Shown: piece after piece, positions 1 to 7,563 of the stretch | Layout of the letters: every line of letters begins with the position of its first letter | Position numbering within the stretch: position 1 is the first letter of the stretch | DNA from: Lachnospiraceae bacterium | Lineage (GTDB): Bacteria; Bacillota; Clostridia; Lachnospirales; Lachnospiraceae | NCBI GenBank assembly: GCA_009774615.1 | Contig: VSOC01000005.1 | Location: 11,290-75,289, forward strand | Direction of reading: 5' to 3' | DNA length: 64,000 bases | Position numbers and translations under genes: made by a program | The notes under the pieces: generated by a model | Told to the model about the DNA's origin: nothing | Database searches by the model: none | What the model saw: the letters and a program-made list of their open reading frames with translations, nothing else

Positions 1-480
1 GTTCCCGGCATAAGGCTCGATAAATCATACCAGATATCAAAGGGATTTTTGTTATGGTTGATATTATCCGAATCAACTCTGGACATGGAATCTGCGTTTA
101 TTCCAAGATACAGGCCGACAGAAGAAGGTCTTGCCCCGCTGTAGGCACAGTTTCCTTCAATCCGCGCACTGGTCTTGGTGATGTTTTTTGCAGACTTTGA
201 ATGAATTTCCGGCGCTTCATCCTGTGCGGCAGTGGTAAAGCTTAAAACTTGTGTCTTGCTTTCATCTTCTCCGGTAATGGCATACAGCTGATAATAATAA
301 GTGGTTCCCGGCGTAAGCCCCGTTAAATCATACCAGATATCAAAGGGATTTTTGTTATGGTTGATATTATCCGAATCAACCCGGCTCATGGAATCCTGTG
401 AAGTTCCCATATAAATACCTACGGAAGACGGTTTTGTTCCGGAATAGGAACAGTTTCCGCTGATATGTACAGTAGTCTGC
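1..480 (-). repeat. 303-bp tandem coding repeat
   Basis: The stretch beginning at base 1 recurs at base 304, giving a period of 303 bp (101 codons). A core of more than 60 bases around the DIWYDL and DSMSRVDSDNINHNKNPF codons is nearly unchanged between copies. Fn3-like modules in the same protein usually diverge more, so this is a recent duplication or a gene-conversion product. More copies may lie beyond the window edge. Confidence 0.8.
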
Positions 481-1172
481 GTAATGCTTGATGCCGAATG
501 AACATTGAGAACCGGGGGCTGTGCCACAGGCGGCGGGTTTCCGTTATTGCTTCCGGGGGGATTAGAGTCAGAGCCGGGGGCGTTGGGGTCCAGGCTGGAC
601 ACATGGAGAACATAGGCCCGCATATCGCAGTCATGGTTGTGCATATAAGCCATGGAATCCCCAAGCTGGAAACGCTTTTTATTCATCGCCTGGTTGTGGC
701 CGTAATAAACGGCATAGCCTTCGTCATCGTAACCGGCGCAGATAATAACATGCGGACGGTCATCATGGGTGTTACACCACTGGATAACCAAATCGCCTGC
801 CCCTAAGATATCCCCGTCAAGTTCCCGGGTTGCCATCTCGCTGGTTTTTCCCTTGTAATCCTTTAAGGGGGTAAGCTTCAGCTCCGTCCTCCAAAGTCCG
901 GAAGCCGCCTCTGCTGCTTTCAGACAGCTGTAGGTTCTAAGCTGAACACGCATATTTAAGCCCCCTGCCCTTAATACATTGGAGGCAAATTCTGCACATA
1001 AGCCCTGACCGTCGTTCCAGTGAGCCTCGGCATAAGCCATGGCCGCCGCGACATTATACGTAGCCTGGGCATTTACCGGAGGCGTAATCAATGGCGTAAC
1101 AAACATCAGTGTACAAAGGGTTAAAACCACCGATAAAAAACGGCGGATAACCGATATATAATTTGTTTTCAT
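1..1172 (-). CDS. Secreted papain-like (NlpC/P60 or amidase-like) protein with Fn3-like repeats, partial
   Basis: The ATG at 1172 follows an AAAGGA site, and the reading frame stays open to base 1, so the C-terminus lies outside the window. Residues 1-35 form a signal peptide (basic start, long hydrophobic core, ending VNA-QA). The next ~130 residues look like a papain-fold cell-wall hydrolase or amidase: a Cys at residue ~59 in GQGLCAEFASNVLRAGG and a His in DRPHVIICAGYDDEGYAV, which would be the catalytic pair. A Pro/Asn/Gly linker follows, then at least two ~101-residue Fn3-like modules (DIWYDLTGLTPGTTYYYQLYA). Their DNA is nearly identical over the window start. Probably an extracellular peptidoglycan or peptide-bond hydrolase. 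The exact family is uncertain because the usual Asp-Cys motif is Leu-Cys here. Confidence 0.65.
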   Translation of the reverse strand, partial: MKTNYISVIRRFLSVVLTLCTLMFVTPLITPPVNAQATYNVAAAMAYAEAHWNDGQGLCAEFASNVLRAGGLNMRVQLRTYSCLKAAEAASGLWRTELKLTPLKDYKGKTSEMATRELDGDILGAGDLVIQWCNTHDDRPHVIICAGYDDEGYAVYYGHNQAMNKKRFQLGDSMAYMHNHDCDMRAYVLHVSSLDPNAPGSDSNPPGSNNGNPPPVAQPPVLNVHSASSITQTTVHISGNCSYSGTKPSSVGIYMGTSQDSMSRVDSDNINHNKNPFDIWYDLTGLTPGTTYYYQLYAITGEDESKTQVLSFTTAAQDEAPEIHSKSAKNITKTSARIEGNCAYSGARPSSVGLYLGINADSMSRVDSDNINHNKNPFDIWYDLSSLMPG

Positions 1173-1210
1173 CAGAAAAATTCCTTTCTTTAATAATTTG
1201 CTGTTTTTTA

Positions 1211-1300
1211 TTTGCTGCTTTCTTAATTTGATGCTCTCTTAATTTGATGCTTTCTTATTTGCTGCTTTCTTAATTTGCTGCTTTCTTATTTGTTCTTTTA
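1211..1300. repeat. Array of five 15-16 bp direct repeats in the leader of the secreted hydrolase
   Basis: Five consecutive units of TTTGCTGCTTTCTTAA with small variations (TTTGATGCTCTCTTAA, TTTGATGCTTTCTTA) run from 1211 to 1288. A decayed sixth unit ends at 1300. The alternating 15/16-bp length excludes a coding repeat. On the minus strand the array lies 40 bp upstream of the ATG at 1172, so it would be in the 5' leader of that mRNA as AAGAAAGCAGCAAAT units. Confidence 0.8.
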
Positions 1301-1353
1301 TTAGATGCATCTTTATGCTCTTCTGCAAATTATTCCAACGGTTTAACCTTCCC

Positions 1354-2136
1354 CTATTTTACCTGGACAATGCCGTCCTGCACCCAGGCACCGTCGCCGT
1401 TGACAAAATAAAAATCCGGGGTGATTGTATTGGTCAGGATGTAGCCGCTTTCGTTAAAATAATAACATTCGGAAATCCCGTCATGATTCCCGTCAATCCA
1501 GTGCCAGCCGTTTGCCGGCCATGTGCCGTTGCCGTTATCATACCACCAGCCTACGCTGTCCAGACGCCATGTGGCTGCGGAAAGGGAAGCGGAAGCGGTC
1601 GTATTATAACTATTGGCATCGGTGCTCCCCGCAGCGGTCGTGCCGGATGCGGCCTGGGCAGTATAACTGCTGTTTACGGACAGGATCTTGGAAATAATTC
1701 CGCTCATGGAAGTACCGTCCGCCGTAACAAAAAGGGTATTGCCGGAGGTTTCAAAGGTGAGCAGAAGGCTTCCGCTTCCATCCTGGAAAAAGCAGTCCGA
1801 ACCGTTATTTCCCACAGACGTCCAGTCCGAAGGCTGATACTTTTTCAACTCTTCAATAAACCGTGACGCGCTGGTGATTCCGGAAGCCCCGCTAAAAAAT
1901 TCATCGGCACGCATAGTTAAACTCTGTACACCCCCGTCCGCAGGAGAAACATTCTGCAGCTGCGCAAGGGCATTCGGATTAATCAGCACTGCCTCCTGGG
2001 CCATCGCCGGAAACACCGTTAAGACAATGCCAACCACTAAAGAGCAGATACAGCGAAGGGCTTTGCTTGGAAAAAAGCCTGAACATCCTGCTTTTTTTCT
2101 CATGTTTTCGTCCGTTTTCTGATTTAATTTTTTCAA
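1354..2136 (-). CDS. Secreted protein with a single C-terminal cell-wall-binding repeat
   Basis: A 260-residue secreted protein. It has a basic N-terminus, a hydrophobic segment (CSLVVGIVLTVFPAMA) ending in an AMA-Q cleavage site, an unrecognised ~120-residue central domain, and a C-terminal aromatic choline-binding-like unit (DSVGWWYDNGNGTWPANGW ... CYYFNESGYIL). The start is unclear. The reading opens with TTG at 2136, one base after AAAAGGA, while an in-frame ATG at 2103 has only weak Shine-Dalgarno sequence. Starting at either would leave the signal peptide intact. A promoter and a folded leader sit upstream (2164-2300). It was probably made with the neighbouring secreted hydrolase, since no terminator separates them. 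Confidence 0.6.
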   Translation of the reverse strand: MKKLNQKTDENMRKKAGCSGFFPSKALRCICSLVVGIVLTVFPAMAQEAVLINPNALAQLQNVSPADGGVQSLTMRADEFFSGASGITSASRFIEELKKYQPSDWTSVGNNGSDCFFQDGSGSLLLTFETSGNTLFVTADGTSMSGIISKILSVNSSYTAQAASGTTAAGSTDANSYNTTASASLSAATWRLDSVGWWYDNGNGTWPANGWHWIDGNHDGISECYYFNESGYILTNTITPDFYFVNGDGAWVQDGIVQVK

Positions 2137-2163
2137 ATCCTTTTACTCTCTTTCCCACATTTT

Positions 2164-2232
2164 CTGCCCATAAAAATCCCCGCAGACTAATTTAATTTAG
2201 GGCAGCAAATGTGTTTTTTCATTTGCGGGGAT
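2164..2232 (-). promoter_or_regulatory. Attenuator-like 5' leader with mutually exclusive hairpins
   Basis: On the minus-strand transcript, ATCCCCGCA (2224-2232) can pair perfectly with TGCGGGGAT (2176-2184), followed by TTTTTA: a terminator shape. The competing fold pairs GCAAATG (2220-2226) with CATTTGC (2205-2211) and CTGCCC (2200-2205) with GGGCAG (2164-2169). The second fold consumes part of the 5' arm and traps the 3' arm in a loop. This is the layout of a transcription attenuator or riboswitch expression platform. I do not recognise a known aptamer. Confidence 0.45.
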
Positions 2233-2245
2233 GAATGTTTATTAA

Positions 2246-2300
2246 TAACCGTAATTGGTTACATTTTTTATTATAGCAGATAAAAGGCTGTTTTTTTTAA
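2246..2300 (-). promoter_or_regulatory. Extended -10 promoter with overlapping inverted repeat
   Basis: The minus strand reads TGCTATAAT (TATAAT at 2275-2270) with only an A-rich -35 region, so this is an extended -10 promoter. Directly downstream, TAACC-(6 nt)-GGTTA (2246-2261) forms an inverted repeat over the expected start site, a natural repressor position. It drives the secreted protein at 2136. Confidence 0.5.
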
Positions 2301-2369
2301 CGCTTGCAAAAAAAGACGATTTTCAGGCAATATTAGGAATCCTGCGGACGTATTATTTGTACAAAACAA

Positions 2370-2405
2370 AATCCCCCAGATGTGCAGAAACACCATCGGG
2401 GGATT
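2370..2405. terminator. Bidirectional terminator downstream of the ToxN-like toxin
   Basis: AATCCCCC and GGGGGATT flank GATG/CATC, giving a 12-bp stem with one bulge. It is followed by a T-rich tract on both strands (CTTCTTATTCTTTTT on plus, TTGTTTTGT on minus). It lies 157 bp beyond the toxin stop codon and would end toxin transcription. The 2406-2562 stretch between them holds no gene I can recognise. Confidence 0.7.
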
Positions 2406-2562
2406 CTTCTTATTCTTTTTGAAATTATTAACTCTTGGATAGTTTCAGACGCCCAAAATACGGCATTTTCAAGCACTTTGTTAGTTACCTGTCACTTACC
2501 TGCAGCACTCGATACAAACCCATACAACCGTTACGCTGAATGTCCTTGTTTTACTACACATA

Positions 2563-3138
2563 TCAAATCACATATCTATCACAAGCTTGCTCCAGCAATT
2601 TAAAATCACAGCAAAATTTTTTGACTTTTCCCGTGGTCATCTGACTGTTATACAACCTATTGGCTTTCTTTATTAAATCTCCTGCAATTTTCAGGCAAAA
2701 AGAATATTCTTTATTCATTAAATCCTTATATTTTACCATTTCCAATGTATCAGCATTTTCCTTATTCAAATTTACTTCTTTATACACCCCTGGTTTAACA
2801 GGAATCATTTTCTTAATATCTATCACCGCCATGATATGCTTAACCAGATTTTCCTCATCATCTTGTACCCAAATATCTGCATCTCCCATTTTTGACTTTA
2901 AAGCATATTCATACACCAGATAACATTCCTGATTAATGTTTGTCCAATTTTTATGCTTTTCTTTTGCCGAAGATAATGGAATTACATATGACTGATTTTC
3001 TTCGTTTATCAAAATTCCTATGTATGGTTTATTATCATAGCCTGCTGATTTATAATATACCTCTGAGCATACATGATTTAGCTTTTTGATATAATTTGAA
3101 TCTATGTTAAACTTTATGTTCCCATCAAACTTAAACAC
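2563..3138 (-). CDS. ToxN/AbiQ-family endoribonuclease toxin (type III toxin-antitoxin)
   Basis: A 191-residue protein. The hallmark is an N-terminal segment KPYIGILINEENQSYVIPL followed by SSAKEKHK (~54-63), matching the beta-barrel and active-site loop of ToxN/AbiQ RNases. Members of this family cut mRNA and are held inactive by a repeat RNA antitoxin. I chose the GTG at 3138 because it has GAGG seven bases upstream. The longer reading frame to 3186 would run through the terminator hairpin and has no ribosome site. Upstream are the terminator (3162-3186) and two 51-nt repeats (3190-3292), the defining layout of a type III locus. Two repeats and the clostridial host fit the CptIN branch best, which is inference. 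The gene is more A+T-rich than the ribosomal genes beside it, consistent with transfer. Confidence 0.85.
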   Translation of the reverse strand: MFKFDGNIKFNIDSNYIKKLNHVCSEVYYKSAGYDNKPYIGILINEENQSYVIPLSSAKEKHKNWTNINQECYLVYEYALKSKMGDADIWVQDDEENLVKHIMAVIDIKKMIPVKPGVYKEVNLNKENADTLEMVKYKDLMNKEYSFCLKIAGDLIKKANRLYNSQMTTGKVKKFCCDFKLLEQACDRYVI

Positions 3139-3161
3139 TATTTTACCTCTTTTCAAAAAAT

Positions 3162-3186
3162 GTGGGAAGTTATAACAACTTCCCAC
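3162..3186 (-). terminator. Terminator between RNA antitoxin and toxin
   Basis: A perfect 10-bp stem, GTGGGAAGTT/AACTTCCCAC, with a 5-nt loop is followed on the minus strand by ATTTTTTG. In type III systems a leaky terminator in exactly this place sets the excess of antitoxin RNA over toxin mRNA. Confidence 0.85.
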
Positions 3187-3189
3187 TCG

Positions 3190-3292
3190 TTAATGTTCAT
3201 CTCTTTACGGATTGATTACCGAAGGTTAATGGAGACCTTCTTTAATGTTCATCTCTTTATGGATTGGCTACCAAAGGTTAATGGAGACCTTC
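3190..3292 (-). ncRNA. Repeat RNA antitoxin (ToxI/CptI-like)
   Basis: Two direct repeats of 51 nt (3190-3240 and 3242-3292), 52 nt apart, differ at only four positions. As RNA each repeat begins GAAGGU-CUCCAUUA-ACCUUC, a 6-bp hairpin. In the second copy the closing pair becomes G-U, so pairing is kept. In type III systems such repeats are cut by the toxin into monomers that fold as pseudoknots and inhibit it. Position upstream of the toxin, tandem copies and the terminator all fit. No confident promoter is visible; the A+T-rich 3293-3360 stretch is the likely place. Confidence 0.8.
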
Positions 3293-3462
3293 ATTCTTTA
3301 TTTTTACCAACAAAATTACAAAAATATTAGTATCTGCACCTTTTCTATAAATGCCGATATGCAGTCCCGGCAGAATAATAAGAGGTTCAACCGAACTTCT
3401 TACTTACATTATACTCATTTTCTACTAAATATCTACTGGCATTTTATACAAAAAACAGACAA

Positions 3463-3492
3463 AATCCCCAAAACATACATGTTCTGGGGATT
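3463..3492 (-). terminator. Terminator of the rplM-rpsI operon
   Basis: AATCCCCA/TGGGGATT with an inner AACAT/ATGTT stem is followed on the minus strand by TTGTCTGTTTTTTG, starting 15 bp after the rpsI stop codon. Confidence 0.8.
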
Positions 3493-3507
3493 GAAATATT
3501 CCACTTG

Positions 3508-3897
3508 TTATCGCTTACTAAACTGCGGCGCACGGCGGGCTGCCTTTAAGCCGTATTTCTTTCTTTCTTTCATTCTTGGATCTCTGGTTAAATAGCCGGC
3601 CTTCTTTAAAATCGGACGGAAATCTGCATCTGCCTGCAGAAGTGCGCGGGCAATACCGTGACGGATTGCACCGGCCTGTCCGGAAAATCCGCCGCCGTGT
3701 ACATTCACCGATACATCAAACTTATCGGTTGTTTCCGTTGCTACTAATGGCTGGCGAACGATAACCTTTAAGGTTTCCAAGCCTAAATATTCATCAATAT
3801 CTCTTTTATTAATCGTAATTTTCCCGTTACCCGGTACTAAATAAACTCTGGCGATTGATTTTTTTCTTCTGCCTGTTCCATAACACTTGTTAGCCAT
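3508..3897 (-). CDS. rpsI: 30S ribosomal protein S9
   Basis: A 129-residue S9. It starts [20 protein letters not shown] behind AAGGAGG and carries the [19 protein letters not shown] core. It ends in the basic tail RAPQFSKR, whose terminal residues reach the P-site tRNA in the 30S subunit. Length is normal for the family. It is the second gene of the rplM-rpsI operon, 27 bp after rplM, the near-universal pairing, and is followed at once by a terminator. Confidence 0.97.
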   Translation of the reverse strand: MANKCYGTGRRKKSIARVYLVPGNGKITINKRDIDEYLGLETLKVIVRQPLVATETTDKFDVSVNVHGGGFSGQAGAIRHGIARALLQADADFRPILKKAGYLTRDPRMKERKKYGLKAARRAPQFSKR

Positions 3898-3924
3898 CTT
3901 TTCTTCCTCCTTCCAACGCTTTCA

Positions 3925-4353
3925 TTAAAATACCAATGCTTCTGGTTTCTGTGCAGCCTGCTGGTGCTCTGGTCCTGCGTATACATGAAGCTTATCGAAC
4001 ATGCTTCTTCCCAGAGGTCCTTTTGGAAGCATTCCCTTAACAGCTAACTCTACTACCTTCTCCGGCTTCTTAGCCATCATCTCGCGTAAAGTTGTTTCCT
4101 TCATACCGCCTACATAATCAGAATGATGGTAATAAATCTTCTGATCCAATTTCTTTCCTGTTACCTTTACCTGATCTGCATTGACAACAATCACATAATC
4201 TCCGCAATCCATGTGCGGTGTAAAAATCGGTTTATTTTTTCCTCGCAATACCTTTGCAACCTCAGAAGCTAAGCGGCCTAATGTATATCCGGTAGCATCA
4301 ACTACATACCATTTTCTTTCAATCGTCGCTGGACTGGCCATAAAACTTTTCAT
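3925..4353 (-). CDS. rplM: 50S ribosomal protein L13
   Basis: A 142-residue L13, an early-assembly 50S protein. Diagnostic stretches are [29 protein letters not shown] and the [12 protein letters not shown] segment. ATG at 4353 follows AGGAGG. First gene of its operon, with a consensus promoter at 4509-4537 and a ~150-nt leader. Some Firmicutes carry an L13-binding leader RNA here. Confidence 0.97.
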   Translation of the reverse strand: MKSFMASPATIERKWYVVDATGYTLGRLASEVAKVLRGKNKPIFTPHMDCGDYVIVVNADQVKVTGKKLDQKIYYHHSDYVGGMKETTLREMMAKKPEKVVELAVKGMLPKGPLGRSMFDKLHVYAGPEHQQAAQKPEALVF

Positions 4354-4500
4354 GGTTTAACCTCCTGTAGAAATCCTGATTCATCATTTCCATTCTTTAA
4401 TACAAAATCGCCCTTCGCCTAAGCGCTGGCAATTCCTCTTTATCGTCGATCAAAAACCGCTCTCCGGGGCTTTGGTAAGCGTGCTTTTGCTTAACGTCAC
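4354..4500 (-). promoter_or_regulatory. Long 5' leader of rplM
   Basis: About 147 nt separate the predicted transcription start from the rplM ATG, with several short self-complementary G+C-rich stretches (for example around 4425-4470). Leaders upstream of rplM in Firmicutes often bind L13 for autoregulation. Whether this one matches the known L13-leader model cannot be judged by eye. Confidence 0.35.
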
Positions 4501-4508
4501 AGTTACTT

Positions 4509-4537
4509 ATTATAGTATAGCTGCCAATCCCTGTCAA
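4509..4537 (-). promoter_or_regulatory. Sigma-A promoter for rplM-rpsI
   Basis: TTGACA (4537-4532) and TATAAT (4514-4509) are separated by exactly 17 bp on the minus strand: a full-consensus promoter. Confidence 0.9.
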
Positions 4538-4555
4538 CCTCTTTTTTCCTTATTT

Positions 4556-4666
4556 TCAGCGGTTTTCGGCGGTTTTTTCCCTGTTCTTGGCAGTTTCTTC
4601 CCTGTTTTCAGCCACTTCTTCCCCGCTCTCAGCGGTCTTTTCCCAATCTCCCACGTTTTTTTCCAT
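4556..4666 (-). CDS. Possible 36-residue Glu/Lys repeat peptide after the TPR gene
   Basis: An ATG at 4666, three bases past the stop codon of the TPR gene, opens a 36-residue frame. It ends in a 7-residue repeat (AENREET, AKNREKT, AENR) encoded by ~21-bp DNA repeats. The heptad-like spacing would make a highly charged helix. No good ribosome site is present, so expression would rely on coupling. It could equally be decayed repeat DNA. Confidence 0.25.
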   Translation of the reverse strand: MEKNVGDWEKTAESGEEVAENREETAKNREKTAENR

Positions 4667-4668
4667 TT

Positions 4669-7563
4669 TCAAGGCGTCTGCCCTTCAATGGCTGCTGTAA
4701 GCCGGGCAATCTCCCTCGGGTAATAATCCGTTGTCCCGTACTTTCCTGCTTTCTTCATCCATTCGAGCGCCTCTGCAAGATTCCCTTTTCGTTCCTCAAT
4801 CTTTGCCAGATCCTCCAGTGCCTCATAGCAATATGGGGCATTGCAGTTAAAGATCCTGCTTTCCAGCGAAACCGCCTTTTTAATCATCTCCTGGGCTTCA
4901 TCAAATCTTCCTAAATGAAGAAGGACATCGGCAATTCCTTCATAGTCACAGCAGCTGGGTGCTTCCTTTTCCATATCATCCTGATAATTTTTTAACGAGA
5001 TTTCGTAGCAGCGCCTTGCTTCTTCCTCATTGCCCAATGCCTCATACACCTCTCCGAGCTTCATATAGCCGTAGGTACTGTCTGCGGCAAGCTCCACCGC
5101 CCTTTGCAGGAAAGGAAGCGCTTCCTCCTGCGCCTTTATTTCATTGGCAAGGAATTTTCCAAAAAGCCTCCAGGACTTTGCATCCGTCGGATCGGCATCA
5201 ATGGCTTTCTGATAATACTCCCGCACCTTTTCATATTCCTTGGCATCCTCATAGACCCCGGCAATCTCCCGGTAAGCGTAGGCAGTCTTGTCCGGATACA
5301 GTTCCATATAGCGGTTCATGCACTGCACGGCTTCGTCGTACTTCTTATTTCTGGTAAGAATATCCGAACAAATCGTCAAAAGACTCTTGTCCTGCGACCA
5401 TTTTTTCAGCATGTTTTTCGCCCATTCTTCTGCCTTTTCATTCTGATGGGTGCGCTTATACAGGCGGCAGAGATCCCGTGCAGCCTGGAGATTGCCGCTG
5501 TCTATCCCCTGTTTATAGGCAACTTCCGCCTCATCCCACTTCTTCTGCTTCTGCAGCACATCCCCCAGACCGTCCCAGGCAGCCCCATAGTTTTTATCCT
5601 CTGCCACAGTCTTTTTAAAGTACTCTGCCGCCTCGTCAAAGCGATCCAGTTCTTCAAGTGCCCTGCCCGTGCGGTAGTTTATAAACGGATAGCTGTGCCC
5701 CTGTTCGGCAAGCAGACGGTAAACGGCAAGTTCCTCCTCATAGCGTTCCAAATCCCGCAAACAGTCTGCACGCAGGCATTGCCGCCAGAGAATGTCCCTT
5801 GCTTTAATTGCCCGGTCAATCCAGACCAGAGCTTCTTCAGGCTTATCCATATCGTAGTACACACCCGCTAATTCCTGGTATACGACGTCCGAGCCCCCGG
5901 TTACCTCGTCCAGCTGCTTTAACACCCACTCGGCTTCCTCTAATTCATCCAGCTTGCGCAGCGCCCGGGCATAGTCAAACATTACCTGAGCAGATTTAAG
6001 CCCTTTTGCGAGTAAATCTCCGGTTTCCTCTTTAATCAGTGCATAGGCATTCCGGTCAAAAAGGATTTCCGTCCGCAGATTAAAGGCTTCCAGGTGAAAT
6101 TCCAGTTTGAGTGCCTTTTCACACATTTCCATTGCCTCGGCTGCCCGTTCATTGTCAGAAAGCAATTTTGCCTGGAGATAATAAAGCTGTGCGCTCTCCC
6201 CAAACCTTTCCCCGGTCTGGCAATAAAGCTCCAGGGCTTCCTCCACACGACCGGACAGCCCGCAGTCCCGTGCCATATCCAGATAAAGGGCTTCCACACG
6301 ACCTTCCTCGTCACAGCCATCCCAGATTTCCTTGCGGTATTTCCATGCTGCCTCGTAATCCTCCAGCTCATAGCAGCTGTCTGCCATCATCATCAGCCAG
6401 CCAAGTTCCTTCCCCTCCGGCGGCTCTATAGCGCCAAGCACTTCCCGAACCTTGTCATAACGATGGGCAGTCCAGCAAATATCGGCAAATTCAAAGTCAT
6501 TTCTTCCATCTTTTTCCATTTGCTGCGACAGTTCCCCGGCAATCTCGACAATCTTATCCTGAACGGAATCCCATTCCCGATGACTCAGACGGTAGCAATG
6601 CCGGAGTGCTTTAAGCCCTTCCATAAGGCGCTTCTGTGCACAGAAAAAATCGCCCAAAAGCTGCCAGTAACCTGGATGCTCCTGGTCGCTCTCAATCAGC
6701 TTTATACACTCCTCCTCCATCATTTCCGGAGGAATTTGTTCGTCTTCCATATTGAGCGCAAGGCGCAGATACCAGTAATGGGAGTTGAAATCTTCCCCGT
6801 CAATTTCTTCCAGCCGTTTTGCCTGCTCCCAGGCTTTTTCCTGCTGCCCGGAAAGCATGAAATGACGGATGTAGAGAATCATCGAATCCGGGTGCTCTAT
6901 CCCCATTGCCTGAAGCTGTGCAAGAAGGTCATCGGCTTCTTCCTTATTTCTCTCCCAAAGCGCCCGCTGAAACCGAAAATGCGTGCGGAAATATGCATCA
7001 TAGTCCAAATCGGCATTTAACGGCATACGGTCATACCGGAAAGCGTCTTCCTGCTCCAGTTTTTCCAGGAAACGATCCACAAAATCTTCCGGGAAATGCT
7101 GCTTTAGCTCCTCCCCGGACTCCTGCCAGACAAATGTCTGGTTCATCGTTTTAAGGCAGGCCTGGGGAAGGTAAAAATGATCCATCAAAAAGCTTAAAAG
7201 TGCCCATCCCGCATCCCTCTGCGTTTCCAAATCCTGGCACACCGGGCTTGACAGCAGTTTTTCCCATTCCCCCGGCGAAATCCTCAGCGCATAATTGCCG
7301 TAAATTTTTTCTGCTTCCTTTAAAAAGTCCCGGATCTCCCGGTTATCCAGCATATCAACTTCTTTTGCCTTCCCCTCCGGCATCTCCTGGCTTGCCCGCA
7401 GAGCCGCTGCCGCCTGCAGTGCCTCCTCAAATGCCCCACGAAGCCTTCTAAAACCCTCCGGATCTTCCTCCGGGTGAAATCCCGGAAGCTTCTGCCGATA
7501 GGCTTCCTGAATTTTTCCTTCCTCACTTGTTTCTGCTATTCCCAAAATTTCCCAGCAGTTCAT
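4669..7563 (-). CDS. Large TPR-repeat protein with degenerate J-like N-terminus
   Basis: A 964-residue cytoplasmic protein. The first ~60 residues (MNCWEILGIAETSEEGKIQ ... AYRQKL ... FHPEEDPEGF) have the spacing of a DnaJ J-domain, with HPE where HPD is expected. The rest is a long run of tetratricopeptide helices (YYDMDKPEEALVWIDRAI, YRTGRALEELDRFDEAAEYF, YGYMKLGEVYEALGNEEEA and many more), a protein-binding scaffold. The start at 7563 is fixed by AGGAGAGG and by the ATGA overlap with the truA-GNAT stop codon; an earlier in-frame start would lie deep inside truA. Tight coupling suggests co-regulation with truA-GNAT. Partner and function are unknown. Confidence 0.8.
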   Translation of the reverse strand: MNCWEILGIAETSEEGKIQEAYRQKLPGFHPEEDPEGFRRLRGAFEEALQAAAALRASQEMPEGKAKEVDMLDNREIRDFLKEAEKIYGNYALRISPGEWEKLLSSPVCQDLETQRDAGWALLSFLMDHFYLPQACLKTMNQTFVWQESGEELKQHFPEDFVDRFLEKLEQEDAFRYDRMPLNADLDYDAYFRTHFRFQRALWERNKEEADDLLAQLQAMGIEHPDSMILYIRHFMLSGQQEKAWEQAKRLEEIDGEDFNSHYWYLRLALNMEDEQIPPEMMEEECIKLIESDQEHPGYWQLLGDFFCAQKRLMEGLKALRHCYRLSHREWDSVQDKIVEIAGELSQQMEKDGRNDFEFADICWTAHRYDKVREVLGAIEPPEGKELGWLMMMADSCYELEDYEAAWKYRKEIWDGCDEEGRVEALYLDMARDCGLSGRVEEALELYCQTGERFGESAQLYYLQAKLLSDNERAAEAMEMCEKALKLEFHLEAFNLRTEILFDRNAYALIKEETGDLLAKGLKSAQVMFDYARALRKLDELEEAEWVLKQLDEVTGGSDVVYQELAGVYYDMDKPEEALVWIDRAIKARDILWRQCLRADCLRDLERYEEELAVYRLLAEQGHSYPFINYRTGRALEELDRFDEAAEYFKKTVAEDKNYGAAWDGLGDVLQKQKKWDEAEVAYKQGIDSGNLQAARDLCRLYKRTHQNEKAEEWAKNMLKKWSQDKSLLTICSDILTRNKKYDEAVQCMNRYMELYPDKTAYAYREIAGVYEDAKEYEKVREYYQKAIDADPTDAKSWRLFGKFLANEIKAQEEALPFLQRAVELAADSTYGYMKLGEVYEALGNEEEARRCYEISLKNYQDDMEKEAPSCCDYEGIADVLLHLGRFDEAQEMIKKAVSLESRIFNCNAPYCYEALEDLAKIEERKGNLAEALEWMKKAGKYGTTDYYPREIARLTAAIEGQTP

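Noticed and set aside
1211..1300. CRISPR array
   Set aside because: Units are contiguous 15-16 bp without spacers and no cas genes are near.
1315..1866. 183-codon plus-strand ORF
   Set aside because: Antisense to the secreted wall-binding protein, which has a signal peptide and a recognisable repeat.
2382..2603. 73-codon plus-strand ORF
   Set aside because: Begins in a terminator hairpin and overlaps the toxin 3' end; no ribosome site.
3139..3186. Longer N-terminus of the ToxN-like toxin
   Set aside because: It would be encoded by the terminator hairpin, has no ribosome site, and the GTG at 3138 has one.
5104..7020. Long plus-strand ORFs (255 and 308 codons) opposite the TPR gene
   Set aside because: They are antisense shadows of a clear TPR coding frame; no ribosome sites or family motifs.
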